25,119 bases of DNA from a virus, in the IMG/VR virus record IMGVR_UViG_3300042549_000288, positions 1-25,119 of that record, one strand, 5' to 3'. Numbering within the stretch: position 1 is the first letter of the stretch; each line of letters begins with the position of its first letter. The notes under the pieces are model-generated. The model was given only the letters and a program-made list of their open reading frames with translations, ran no database searches and was not told the DNA's origin. A program made the position numbers and the translations under genes. Shown here in pieces: positions 14,767-22,463 of the stretch.

Positions 14767-16776
14767 ATGGCCGGTATTGATTACAGCATCCCAGGGCAGT
14801 TTAAAGGCGTTCAAGTTGAATCGCCGATAAATGCTATGTCGCAAGCGTTGCAATTGCGCGGGCTGTACGACACCTCGCAAATGAATGCGTTGAAACTTGA
14901 AGAAGCACGACGCGACGTGCAAGAGCGCAACGAGCTGGCAAAACTAGATCCATCTAGTCCACAATATCTTACGCAATTAAAACGTGTAAACCCTAAACTA
15001 GCGCTTGACTACCAAAAAGCAGGGCTTGAAGCTGACTCAGCAAGAATAAAAAAACAAAGAGATGAAGCAGAGTTATTTCAAGCTGAACTAAAAAAATCGC
15101 GGTATTTTTTAGAGGGGTTCGATGCTAACTCGCCTACTGCGGCAAACGATTACGTAACGTGGGCAAAAAGCAATATTGATAACCCCGTATTGGGGCCGGT
15201 GCTAGCTCAACGCGGCGTGACTTTGGATTCAGTACGCCAACGCGTAGCTCGCGCGGTTGAAACTGGCACATTAGATAATTTAGTAAACGAGTCTAAATTA
15301 GGCATAGACAATTTTTATCAGTATATGCCCGCGTTTAACAAAGCTGAAAAAGAACAGATAGATCAAGAGTTTTCAGATTATCTAAACACACCAGGCAACC
15401 CCCCGTTAACCAGATTGCAGTTTATAGAGCTGCGAAAGCGTCAACGCCCTGCTGCTGCCGCGCCTGCGCCAGATGCCGCCACACCTGCCCCTGCGCCTGC
15501 GCCTGCCGCCACCCCTACGCCTGCTGCTGCGGTTGATTTAACAAACGTGCCGCTTGCTAATCGTAGTGCCATGTTTAACCAGCAGCCGGTTAATCAACTT
15601 GGCGGCTTTCAAACTGCCGCAGCGGTTAACAATCTTGGAGTTGTGCCAACGGCTACTACAGCAGCAAATAGAGCTGCGCCTGTAGCTACAGAACGACCAG
15701 CAATAGCGCCCGCCGCCGCTAGATTGATGAAAAGTAATCTAAAAAGTGACCAAGACGCGGCAGCGATCATACAGCGGGCTTGGGAAAATGACGCCAAGCT
15801 AACCGACAAAGAGCGTGATTTTGCCGCTGCGGTAGACGCTGGTTTTAAAGGTAATTACGTTCAGTACCAAGATCAACTGCGCGAAACAGAAGCTGAACGT
15901 GAATATAGAAGAGCTAAAGACGACGGATCGTTTAAAGGCACGTTTTTGGAATGGAAACGTGAGATGGCGAAAGCCACTAAAATTGTTGTGCAACCGGCGC
16001 CCGGCGCAAAACCGACAGATACTGCGTTGGATATGCTAGCGTATCAGTATATTAAAGATAGCGGCACAATTACTCAAATGCCTAAACAATTACGCACCGC
16101 AATTGTGAATCGGGCAGCTGAGTTAATGGGTGGTTCAGCTGAAAATATGGCGGGCGATATAACTACTAACCGTCAAGATACGGCAGCAGCAAAAGCAGCA
16201 GTAAAAGATTTTACATCGGGTAAATCTGCGGTTGCAACACGGTCGTTTAATACCGCTATTGATCACTTAGAGACGATGGAAAAGTTAGCCGCCGCGTTAC
16301 AAAATAACGATACGCGGGTGTTTAACAGTGTTGGCAATTTCTTTGCTAAACAAACAGGTACTGCCGCTCCAGCTAATTTTGAAGCTGCTAAAGCTATTGT
16401 TGGTGGTGAGGTAGCTAAAGCGTTGACGGGCGCTAACATGGCGCTTAAAGATCGAGAAGAAATTCGAGATGCAATTATTGCGTCAAGCAGCCCGCAACAG
16501 TTAATGGGCGTATTAAAAACCTTTAAGCAGTTGTTGGGCGGCCAGTTAAATTCTTTGAACATCCAATACCAAACAAGTACTGGCCGCGACGATTTTAGAA
16601 ATAAATTATCGCCAGCGTCTAAACGTGAATTGGATGCATTGAATTCTCAAGCGCCCGCGCGCAGCTCTAACGCAAAACAAACGCCTGCACCGCCCGCGGT
16701 TGGTGAAATTAGGGATGGGCATAAATTTAAGGGCGGCAACCCCGCCGATGCAAAAAATTGGGAAAAGGTGAAATAA
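14767..16776 (+). CDS. Internal virion / ejection protein (669 aa)
   Basis: A large, mostly helical protein likely packed with the DNA and ejected. It opens with a short MAGIDYSIPGQFKGVQVESP motif, has a helical charged region to about residue 215, an Ala/Pro-rich linker (about 226-257), a mid-region with KLTDKERDFAAAVDAGFKGN, and a C-terminal helical domain (about 480-640) containing FNTAIDHLETMEKLAAALQN, PANFEAAKAIVGGEVAKALT and QYQTSTGRDDFRNKLS. The last domain is a recurrent module in podovirus internal proteins. It stands where P22 has gp20/gp16. Its base composition is visibly more AT-rich than the head genes. Confidence 0.75.
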   Translation: MAGIDYSIPGQFKGVQVESPINAMSQALQLRGLYDTSQMNALKLEEARRDVQERNELAKLDPSSPQYLTQLKRVNPKLALDYQKAGLEADSARIKKQRDEAELFQAELKKSRYFLEGFDANSPTAANDYVTWAKSNIDNPVLGPVLAQRGVTLDSVRQRVARAVETGTLDNLVNESKLGIDNFYQYMPAFNKAEKEQIDQEFSDYLNTPGNPPLTRLQFIELRKRQRPAAAAPAPDAATPAPAPAPAATPTPAAAVDLTNVPLANRSAMFNQQPVNQLGGFQTAAAVNNLGVVPTATTAANRAAPVATERPAIAPAAARLMKSNLKSDQDAAAIIQRAWENDAKLTDKERDFAAAVDAGFKGNYVQYQDQLRETEAEREYRRAKDDGSFKGTFLEWKREMAKATKIVVQPAPGAKPTDTALDMLAYQYIKDSGTITQMPKQLRTAIVNRAAELMGGSAENMAGDITTNRQDTAAAKAAVKDFTSGKSAVATRSFNTAIDHLETMEKLAAALQNNDTRVFNSVGNFFAKQTGTAAPANFEAAKAIVGGEVAKALTGANMALKDREEIRDAIIASSSPQQLMGVLKTFKQLLGGQLNSLNIQYQTSTGRDDFRNKLSPASKRELDALNSQAPARSSNAKQTPAPPAVGEIRDGHKFKGGNPADAKNWEKVK

Positions 16777-18384
16777 ATGGCCGGCCCTTGGGAACAATAT
16801 CAAACGCCTGCTGCTGCGCCCGCAGGCCCGTGGGATCAATACCGCGAAGGCGGCACTTTACCTGAAGTAGAAGTTGTAGAAGATAGATCCATACCAGAAG
16901 ATTTTTTTATGGCGGCTGAACGATTAGACCGCTTGCCCGGCCCACGCCGGTCTTTTACTGACATAGGCCAAGGCATTACTGAAATACCTGGCGTATTGGC
17001 AACCGGGTTGTTTGGTACTTTAGCAGGTAACGTAGTCGGCCCAATTACCAGTATGTATGAGGGGTCATTCGGCACACCTCAAGGCGTACGTCGGGCTGAA
17101 AATGTCGCGCGAGAGGTGCAACAAGCACTTACCTATCAACCGCGCACGCAAACTGGCCGCGACATCTTAGGTGGTTTTTCCAGCTTTATGGATGCCACTA
17201 AACTGGCTGGGCTAAACCCTGCAACCGCTACAGAGTTAGCGGTATTAGGCTCGCCCGTATTTCAGCAAGGCAAGCTGGCGGGCAGCGCAAAATTGGCAGA
17301 GCGTAATGCGCTTATCCAAGAGCAAAACATTGCCAAAAGTTTTGAGAATGCGGCAAAAATTGACGCGTCTAAACTAGCGGTAAAACACCGCATTATTCTT
17401 GACCCCTCTGAGTCTAACCCTACGGTAGTAAATCGTTTAACTGCGGGTGCAGCTAAATCGGCAACAGACTTTTCAAAAAACGCAGCAAAATCAAATGACG
17501 CGCGGTTTACTCAGTTGGCTATAGAAGATATGGGTTTGCCGCCCAATACAGTGTTAGACGCCAAAGCTATTGAAAAAGCATTGGCTATGCACAACGCGCC
17601 TTACGAAGAAATAGGTAAATTATCGCGCCTGACACCAAATGAAGATGTGCTTGCTAAAATAGAATCTTTGCGCGTTACCCGCCCGTCAATAGGTGGTGAA
17701 AAAAATGCCGCAGCGGTTAATGAATTAGTAGATGAAACACTAGCTAAAGTAAATGAAGGCCGTTCAGGTAAAGAAATTAACCTAGACATACGCAATCTTC
17801 GCCGCGAAGCGAATGACATTTACAACGCGCAGCAAAAAAGCGGTGTACCTGACGCCACAAAGCTGGCTAGAGCAGACGCCAACAAAAAGATAGCGGACGC
17901 TTTAGAAGCATTAATTGACGCTAATGCGCCAAACGCAGAAGTGTTAAAAAACTTGCGCGCCGCGCGTACGGCAAAAGCTAAAGTGTATGACTACGAACGG
18001 GCGCTTAATAATCAAACAAACCGCATTGACCCACAAATTTTGGCTAAAATGGCTAGAGATGAAAAGCCGTTGTCGGGTGTTGCGGCGGACATAGCCAAGA
18101 TTGCTAGTGTATTCCCCGACATAGCGCAAACTGGGCAGACTGGCATGTCACCACTGGCAAAAGGTTTTACTCGTACGGGTGTAGGTGGTACGGCAGGTTT
18201 TCTTGTAGGTGGTGTGCCAGGCGCTGCAATAGGCGGGTTGACAGGATACCTTGGCGGCGGTTTAGCTGCAAAGCGTATGGCTTCGCCGGGGTATCAAGCA
18301 AAACGCGCGGTGCCGCAAGACTTTCGGTCATTGGAATCGGTTAATAACCTAGCGCCAGAACCACGAAACAATTTGAGGGACTAA
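16777..18384 (+). CDS. Internal virion / ejection protein with Gly-rich membrane segments (535 aa)
   Basis: A 535-residue protein starting immediately after the previous stop (TAAATG). The N terminus has two copies of a GPW-QY motif (GPWEQYQ at 3-9, GPWDQYR at 17-23). A hydrophobic Gly-rich stretch follows (about 66-95, GVLATGLFGTLAGNVVGPIT), then a long charged helical middle with RRANDIYNAQQKSGVPDA-like content, and a C-terminal Gly-rich membrane-like segment (about 466-505, GGTAGFLVGGVPGAAIGGLT). This layout fits membrane-active ejection proteins that form a trans-envelope channel, as P22 gp16 and gp20 do. Assignment is by position and architecture. Confidence 0.72.
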   Translation: MAGPWEQYQTPAAAPAGPWDQYREGGTLPEVEVVEDRSIPEDFFMAAERLDRLPGPRRSFTDIGQGITEIPGVLATGLFGTLAGNVVGPITSMYEGSFGTPQGVRRAENVAREVQQALTYQPRTQTGRDILGGFSSFMDATKLAGLNPATATELAVLGSPVFQQGKLAGSAKLAERNALIQEQNIAKSFENAAKIDASKLAVKHRIILDPSESNPTVVNRLTAGAAKSATDFSKNAAKSNDARFTQLAIEDMGLPPNTVLDAKAIEKALAMHNAPYEEIGKLSRLTPNEDVLAKIESLRVTRPSIGGEKNAAAVNELVDETLAKVNEGRSGKEINLDIRNLRREANDIYNAQQKSGVPDATKLARADANKKIADALEALIDANAPNAEVLKNLRAARTAKAKVYDYERALNNQTNRIDPQILAKMARDEKPLSGVAADIAKIASVFPDIAQTGQTGMSPLAKGFTRTGVGGTAGFLVGGVPGAAIGGLTGYLGGGLAAKRMASPGYQAKRAVPQDFRSLESVNNLAPEPRNNLRD

Positions 18385-19275
18385 ATGGCATCACTAACTC
18401 CAACACCCAAGCAGCAGTTCTTCGATGCCAACGGCAACCCGCTGGTAGCTGGCAAGGTCTACACCTACGCCGGGGGCACGACGACCCCGATTGCGACGTA
18501 CACCGACCAGGCAGGCGGCACTGAGAACACCAACCCGATCATCCTTGACTCGCGGGGCATGGCCAACATCTGGTTGCAGCCAACCGTTGCGTACAAGTTC
18601 GTCATCACCGACAGCAACGATGTCACCCAATACACCACGGACAACATCCTGGTGCCTGTGGACAACCTGTCGTTCGGCTCACCGCCTCCAATCGGTGACG
18701 TGTCGCCTAACACTGGCGCGTTCACCACCTTGTCAGCCACACAAGATGTGACCTTCTCCGGCTTTGGCTACGTGCAGATGCCTGTGGGTGCCACGACTGA
18801 CCGGCCTAGCGCGCCAGCTGAAGGCATGTTCCGCTACAACAGCACGCTGGATCTGTTTGAGGGTTTTAGCAATAACCAGTGGGGTCAGGTGGGCGGTGCT
18901 GCGGGTGCAACCGGCGGCGGTAACGACGAAGTCTTTATTGAGAACGACCAGACGGTCACGATCAGTTATACAATTCCGGCTACCAAGAACGCCATGACCA
19001 CCGGCCCGATCACGCTGGGTGCTGGCTTTGTGGGCGATGGCAGTATTGCAGCCACAACGCTAACCATTGATACCGTCACATCAGGCGCCTTGGGTGTGGG
19101 TTCGGTGATTGCCGGTTCAGGCATTACAGCAGGCACAGTCATTACAGCGTTGCTTACGGGCACCGGTGGTGAAGGCACTTACGAGGTGTCGCCCTCGCAG
19201 TCGGCGTCGTTAACCGCGATCACTGCGGCGGTGATTGTCACCGTTTCATCCGGCAGTCGCTGGGTAGTTTTGTAA
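18385..19275 (+). CDS. Tail fibre with P22-tailspike-like head-binding domain
   Basis: A 296-residue fibre/adaptor. Residues about 8-95 ([20 protein letters not shown], then a repeated-turn beta region [20 protein letters not shown]) resemble the head-binding domain of P22 gp9 tailspike, which docks onto the gp4/gp10 hub. The middle (about 130-175) has [20 protein letters not shown], a common fibre module. The C terminus has the [17 protein letters not shown] and [12 protein letters not shown] tip motif, but split by about 60 inserted residues ([20 protein letters not shown] to QSASLTAIT). No depolymerase domain is present, so it is probably a docking or short fibre. Confidence 0.82.
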   Translation: MASLTPTPKQQFFDANGNPLVAGKVYTYAGGTTTPIATYTDQAGGTENTNPIILDSRGMANIWLQPTVAYKFVITDSNDVTQYTTDNILVPVDNLSFGSPPPIGDVSPNTGAFTTLSATQDVTFSGFGYVQMPVGATTDRPSAPAEGMFRYNSTLDLFEGFSNNQWGQVGGAAGATGGGNDEVFIENDQTVTISYTIPATKNAMTTGPITLGAGFVGDGSIAATTLTIDTVTSGALGVGSVIAGSGITAGTVITALLTGTGGEGTYEVSPSQSASLTAITAAVIVTVSSGSRWVVL

Positions 19276-19285
19276 AGGATAAATC

Positions 19286-19879
19286 ATGGCTTCAGTAGTT
19301 CTCTCAGGCGATACCAGCGGATCGATTACGGTATCAGCCCCTGCGGTAGCTGGCAGCACGACACAGACCTTGGTGAATGTCACAGGTACGTTAGCGCCTA
19401 TTGTGTCGGGTACTGCTGTTACTTGTGCTGGTCAAACATCAATTGACTTTACCGGAATTCCATCGTGGGCTAAGCGGATCACGGTGATGTTTAGCGGTGT
19501 GAGTACGAATGGCACATCTAATATTCTTGTCCAAATAGGTTCAGGTTCTTTCACTACCAGCGGGTATGCATCAGGCGCTTGGTCAGCAAATACTTCAAAC
19601 GCAGGAAGTACAGCAGGTTTTATTTTGACTGGGGACACAACTGCTGCAGAAAGTCATTCCGGTGCGGCCACCATAGTTTTAGTAACAGGATTTCAGTATA
19701 TTTCGTCAGGCTCTATTGGTCAAAGTGTTACGCCGAGCAGTAACGGAGGTGCTAGCGCGTCAGGCGGAACAGTTACTCTCTCCGGCGCACTCGACCGAGT
19801 TCGCATTACAACCGTCAACGGTACAGATACTTTTGACACAACGCCATCCGCTGGCACTATTAATCTGCTTTGGGAGTAA
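19286..19879 (+). CDS. Fibre-tip-like protein, paralogue 1
   Basis: A 197-residue beta-rich protein (MASVVLSGDTSGSITVSAPA start) of the fibre-tip type. From GTAVTCAGQTSIDFTGIPSW (42-61) it closely matches the product at 20802-21341, and both end in the same LDRVRITTVNGTDTFDTTPS motif. The middle third differs. It is preceded by a TAAAGGATAAATC leader and follows the head-binding fibre gene. It probably forms part of a trimeric receptor-binding structure; the receptor is unknown. The paralogue pair is discussed under findings. Confidence 0.72.
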   Translation: MASVVLSGDTSGSITVSAPAVAGSTTQTLVNVTGTLAPIVSGTAVTCAGQTSIDFTGIPSWAKRITVMFSGVSTNGTSNILVQIGSGSFTTSGYASGAWSANTSNAGSTAGFILTGDTTAAESHSGAATIVLVTGFQYISSGSIGQSVTPSSNGGASASGGTVTLSGALDRVRITTVNGTDTFDTTPSAGTINLLWE

Positions 19880-19882
19880 ATC

Positions 19883-20305
19883 ATGGCTGGAACTGTTGTA
19901 GCAGATACACTGCAAGCCGATAGCACTAGCACACTGGTGCTTAAAAACGGTGTTGCGAACACGCCACCGACGATTCAGGATAGTGCTGGTACGCAGATTG
20001 GTACGTTCTGTCGTGCGTGGGTGAACTTTAATGGTACAGGCACAGTCGCTATCCGCGCATCGTTTAATGTATCGAGTATCACGGATAATAGTACCGGTAA
20101 TTACACTGTGAATTTTACTAATGCTTTACCTGATGCAAATTATTCTATAGCAGGCACAGTTAGTAACAACTCATCAACGGGGTCTATGATATTTTGCCCG
20201 GCAGGTAACACAACCGCTCCGACAACTAGTGCTTGTAGAATTGAAACCGTAACTGCAAGTTTGCATTACGATTCTCCATATGTTTATGTCGCCATTTTCC
20301 GCTAA
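19883..20305 (+). CDS. Tail fibre domain protein
   Basis: A 140-residue protein beginning MAGTVVADTLQADSTSTLVL and having a C-terminal domain with FCRAWVNFNGTGTVAIRASF (42-61) and NYTVNFTNALPDANYSIAGT (72-91). The AWVNFNGTGTVAIR-SFNVSSITDN-TG-YTVNFT pattern is a well-known fibre-tip domain in tailed phages. It starts four bases after the preceding stop (GGGAGTAAATC leader). It is short for a full fibre, so it probably attaches to another fibre protein or is one of several exchangeable tips. Confidence 0.78.
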   Translation: MAGTVVADTLQADSTSTLVLKNGVANTPPTIQDSAGTQIGTFCRAWVNFNGTGTVAIRASFNVSSITDNSTGNYTVNFTNALPDANYSIAGTVSNNSSTGSMIFCPAGNTTAPTTSACRIETVTASLHYDSPYVYVAIFR

Positions 20306-20314
20306 AGGACAGCC

Positions 20315-20509
20315 ATGAAAAGAATCCTATTTCCTAACGACGATGGCGGCGTATCGATCATTATCCCGACTGAATCGGTTGAAGGTGCGATGAAAGACAT
20401 TCCATCCGGCAAGCCCTACCATATCGTTGACGCTGCTGACATTCCGACAGACCGCAGTTTCCGTAATGCTTGGACTGCTGACTTTACTGATGCAAAGGTA
20501 GCCCCATGA
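20315..20509 (+). CDS. Small fibre-associated protein (64 aa)
   Basis: A 64-residue protein with KPYHIVDAADIPTDRSFRNA and WTADF (about 33-57), a motif seen in small proteins encoded beside phage tail fibre genes and often annotated as fibre assembly or chaperone-like. AAAGGA lies ahead of its ATG, and its stop overlaps the next gene (ATGA). Whether it is a chaperone or a virion part cannot be told from sequence. Confidence 0.65.
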   Translation: MKRILFPNDDGGVSIIIPTESVEGAMKDIPSGKPYHIVDAADIPTDRSFRNAWTADFTDAKVAP

Positions 20510-20802
20510 TTTCAATCGACATTGACAAGGCGAAAGCCTTAACCAAAGATCGGCTTCGTGCTGAACGCACACCACTCCTAGCTGCTCAGGATGTGCTATT
20601 CCAACGAGCCTTAGAGTCGGGTAGCGACACGGCTGCGATTGTGGCTGAGAAGCAGCGTCTGCGTGATGTAACAAGTCAGGTAGATGCTTGCACGACAACG
20701 GACGAATTGCGCGCGCTGTCCTGCGCTGCACCAGTGGTTGAAGAAGTCGTTGAGCCAACACCAGAGCCTGCGCCAGAGCCTGCACCTGAAGGAGAAGCAT
20801 AA
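20506..20802 (+). CDS. Small helical fibre-associated protein with Pro-Glu tail (98 aa)
   Basis: A 98-residue protein, helical from about 4 to 70 (KAKALTKDRLRAERTPLLAA, then FQRALESGSDTAAIVAEKQRLRD), followed by an acidic, Pro-rich C terminus (EPTPEPAPEPAPEGEA). The first half is like a small protein often paired with the preceding gene in podoviruses, similar to fibre assembly proteins. The genes overlap by four bases, and the next fibre gene starts in the stop codon (TAATG). The acidic Pro-Glu repeats probably form an extended, disordered tail. Confidence 0.68.
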   Translation: MISIDIDKAKALTKDRLRAERTPLLAAQDVLFQRALESGSDTAAIVAEKQRLRDVTSQVDACTTTDELRALSCAAPVVEEVVEPTPEPAPEPAPEGEA

Positions 20803-21341
20803 TGCCAGTAACTATCAATGGTAGCGCAGGGGTTACCACGAACAGCGGTGCGGTGTATGACAGCTTGCAGAGAGGCACTGCGGTTACTTGCGCTGGTCAA
20901 ACATCGATTGACTTTACATCGATTCCGAGTTGGGTGCGCCGGATTACGGTGATGTTTAATGGGGTGAGTACTAGTGGCACTTCTGTCATGCAGATTCAAA
21001 TTGGCTCTGGTTCAGTAACAACTTCAGGGTATGCAGTTTCTGGAAGTGCAGTCGGGGCAAGTTCTGTACAAACAATTTCATATACCTCTGGGTTTGCGAT
21101 AGGCGATTCAAACGCGGCAACTCGGACAAAAAATGGCGCTGTCACTTTATCCCTTCTTACAGGAAATACTTGGGCGGGCGGCGGCGCTTGCGCGGATTCA
21201 TCAAGCGCTAGAACTGATTTCACTTACGGTTCAATTACCCTCGGCGGCACGCTCGACCGTGTCCGTATCACTACAGTCAACGGCACAGATACTTTTGACA
21301 CAACCCCGTCCGCTGGCACAATTAATATCATTTATGAGTGA
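20802..21341 (+). CDS. Fibre-tip-like protein, paralogue 2
   Basis: A 179-residue paralogue of the product at 19286-19879. The N terminus differs (MPVTINGSAGVTTNSGAVYD), but from GTAVTCAGQTSIDFTSIPSW (25-44) onward it shares TVMF-GVST-GTS---QIGSGS-TTSGY and the closing LDRVRITTVNGTDTFDTTPS motif. The middle differs (AGGGACADSSSARTDFTYGS). It lies at the end of the fibre block, after the two small assembly-like genes. A role in host binding is likely by position and fold-type; no catalytic motif is seen. Confidence 0.72.
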   Translation: MPVTINGSAGVTTNSGAVYDSLQRGTAVTCAGQTSIDFTSIPSWVRRITVMFNGVSTSGTSVMQIQIGSGSVTTSGYAVSGSAVGASSVQTISYTSGFAIGDSNAATRTKNGAVTLSLLTGNTWAGGGACADSSSARTDFTYGSITLGGTLDRVRITTVNGTDTFDTTPSAGTINIIYE

Positions 21342-21344
21342 CGC

Positions 21345-21566
21345 ATGGATTCGCAAGTTCTTTTCAATATCGCGGTGGCGATTGCGGGTTTTTTCGGCGG
21401 CTGGGTGTTGAACAACATCCACCGCTCGATTGACCGGTTGGACACCGACGTGCGTGCCATGCCGCACGTCTACGTCACCCGTGAGGACTACAAGGACGAC
21501 ATCCGCGACATCCGCGACATGTTGGGCAAGATCTTTGACAAGCTGGAGGCCAAGCAAGACAAATGA
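21345..21566 (+). CDS. Small membrane-anchored protein with coiled coil (73 aa)
   Basis: One N-terminal transmembrane segment (LFNIAVAIAGFFGGWVLNNI, residues 6-25) followed by a charged helical region with IRDIRDMLGKIFDKLEAK near the end. The layout is like XhlA-type or other small proteins of phage lysis cassettes, and I have seen the VAGFFGGWVLNNI--SI--L pattern next to holin genes. It sits first in the lysis block, and its stop overlaps the next start (ATGA). The role is unproven: it may be an accessory holin or a membrane adaptor. Confidence 0.65.
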   Translation: MDSQVLFNIAVAIAGFFGGWVLNNIHRSIDRLDTDVRAMPHVYVTREDYKDDIRDIRDMLGKIFDKLEAKQDK

Positions 21567-22180
21567 TCGATCCGGTGACAATCGGTCTGGCTATAGCAGG
21601 CGTCAAGGCCGTTGTCACTGGCGTCAAGGAAGCCGCTACCCTAGCCCGCGAAGCTTTCGACGAGATCAACGGGGCGGTTGAGTCCGGCAAGACACTGGCC
21701 GACTCCATGTCGGGGGTGACCAAGTTCTTTTCTGCCGCTGGCAAGTACGAAACGAAGCGCAGTCAGCTGGAAGAGGCCAAGGTAGCGCAGGAAGCGGCGG
21801 TTGCCAAGGGTGAGCCCGTGCCTGACTACGTGTCTGATGCCGAGTACGTCATGGAGCTGATGATTATCGATCGTCAGATCAAGCAGTATTACGACGACAT
21901 CAAGCACATCTTCATCTACCACTTCCAGGAAGCTGGCATGTGGGACGAGTTCTGGGCGCGGATGCACAAGCTGCGAGCTGAGCGCGAGGCCAAGGCCGAG
22001 GCGCTGCGCCAGGCGGAGACAGAGAAGCGCCTGCAGGCCAAGGCCGCCGAGATGAAAAAACGTCGCGCCAAGCGCCAGATGCTCGACCAGATTGAGTTAG
22101 CGGCGACGGTTGTCGTCATTGTAGGGGTCGTCTTCGCGTTCTGCTGGGCGATGTGGTGGATGATTCAACAAGGGGGTTGA
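21563..22180 (+). CDS. Membrane-associated phage protein (205 aa)
   Basis: A 205-residue protein with a moderately hydrophobic N terminus (DPVTIGLAIAGVKAVVTGVK, 3-22), a long charged helical middle with many Lys, Glu and Ala (about 60-170, with IYHFQEAGMWDEFWARMHKL), and one strong C-terminal transmembrane segment (about 178-200, AATVVVIVGVVFAFCWAMWW). Similar architecture is found in podovirus genes just upstream of holins. The function is not known; a lysis-regulating or envelope-associated role is inferred from position. Confidence 0.65.
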   Translation: MIDPVTIGLAIAGVKAVVTGVKEAATLAREAFDEINGAVESGKTLADSMSGVTKFFSAAGKYETKRSQLEEAKVAQEAAVAKGEPVPDYVSDAEYVMELMIIDRQIKQYYDDIKHIFIYHFQEAGMWDEFWARMHKLRAEREAKAEALRQAETEKRLQAKAAEMKKRRAKRQMLDQIELAATVVVIVGVVFAFCWAMWWMIQQGG

Positions 22181-22181
22181 T

Positions 22182-22463
22182 ATGGACACAACGGATTGGA
22201 TGACGACCAAGTGGCGCCCGATGATGGCGATTACTTACATGATTATCTGCTTGTGCGATTTCGTGCTGTTTCCTACCCTTTGGACTGTCGTGCAGTTCTG
22301 GGAGACGGAGGCGGCTAATGACGCGTTTCGGCCTTGGGTGTCGTTGACGCTCCAGTCAGGCGGCTTCATCCACATCACGTTCATGGCCATCCTTGGCATC
22401 TCGGCTTGGACACGCGGGCAAGAGAAAATCGAATCCATCAAGGCAGGAAAAGAAGATGACTAA
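22182..22463 (+). CDS. Holin, 3TM gene-transfer-release type
   Basis: A 93-residue inner-membrane protein that would make the lethal pores for endolysin escape. KWRPMMAITYMIICLCDFVL (10-29) and a second hydrophobic region with FIHITFMAILGISAW (62-76) match the phage holin family related to gene-transfer-agent 3TM holins. Two or three membrane passes can be drawn, with a charged C terminus (RGQEKIESIKAGKEDD). It is directly followed by Rz, whose start overlaps its end. Its start is one base after the previous stop. Confidence 0.82.
   Translation: MDTTDWMTTKWRPMMAITYMIICLCDFVLFPTLWTVVQFWETEAANDAFRPWVSLTLQSGGFIHITFMAILGISAWTRGQEKIESIKAGKEDD

Noticed and set aside
20327-20878. Minus-strand ORF (183 aa) across three fibre-block genes
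   Set aside because: It runs opposite three well-supported overlapping genes and has no recognisable domain or start signal.
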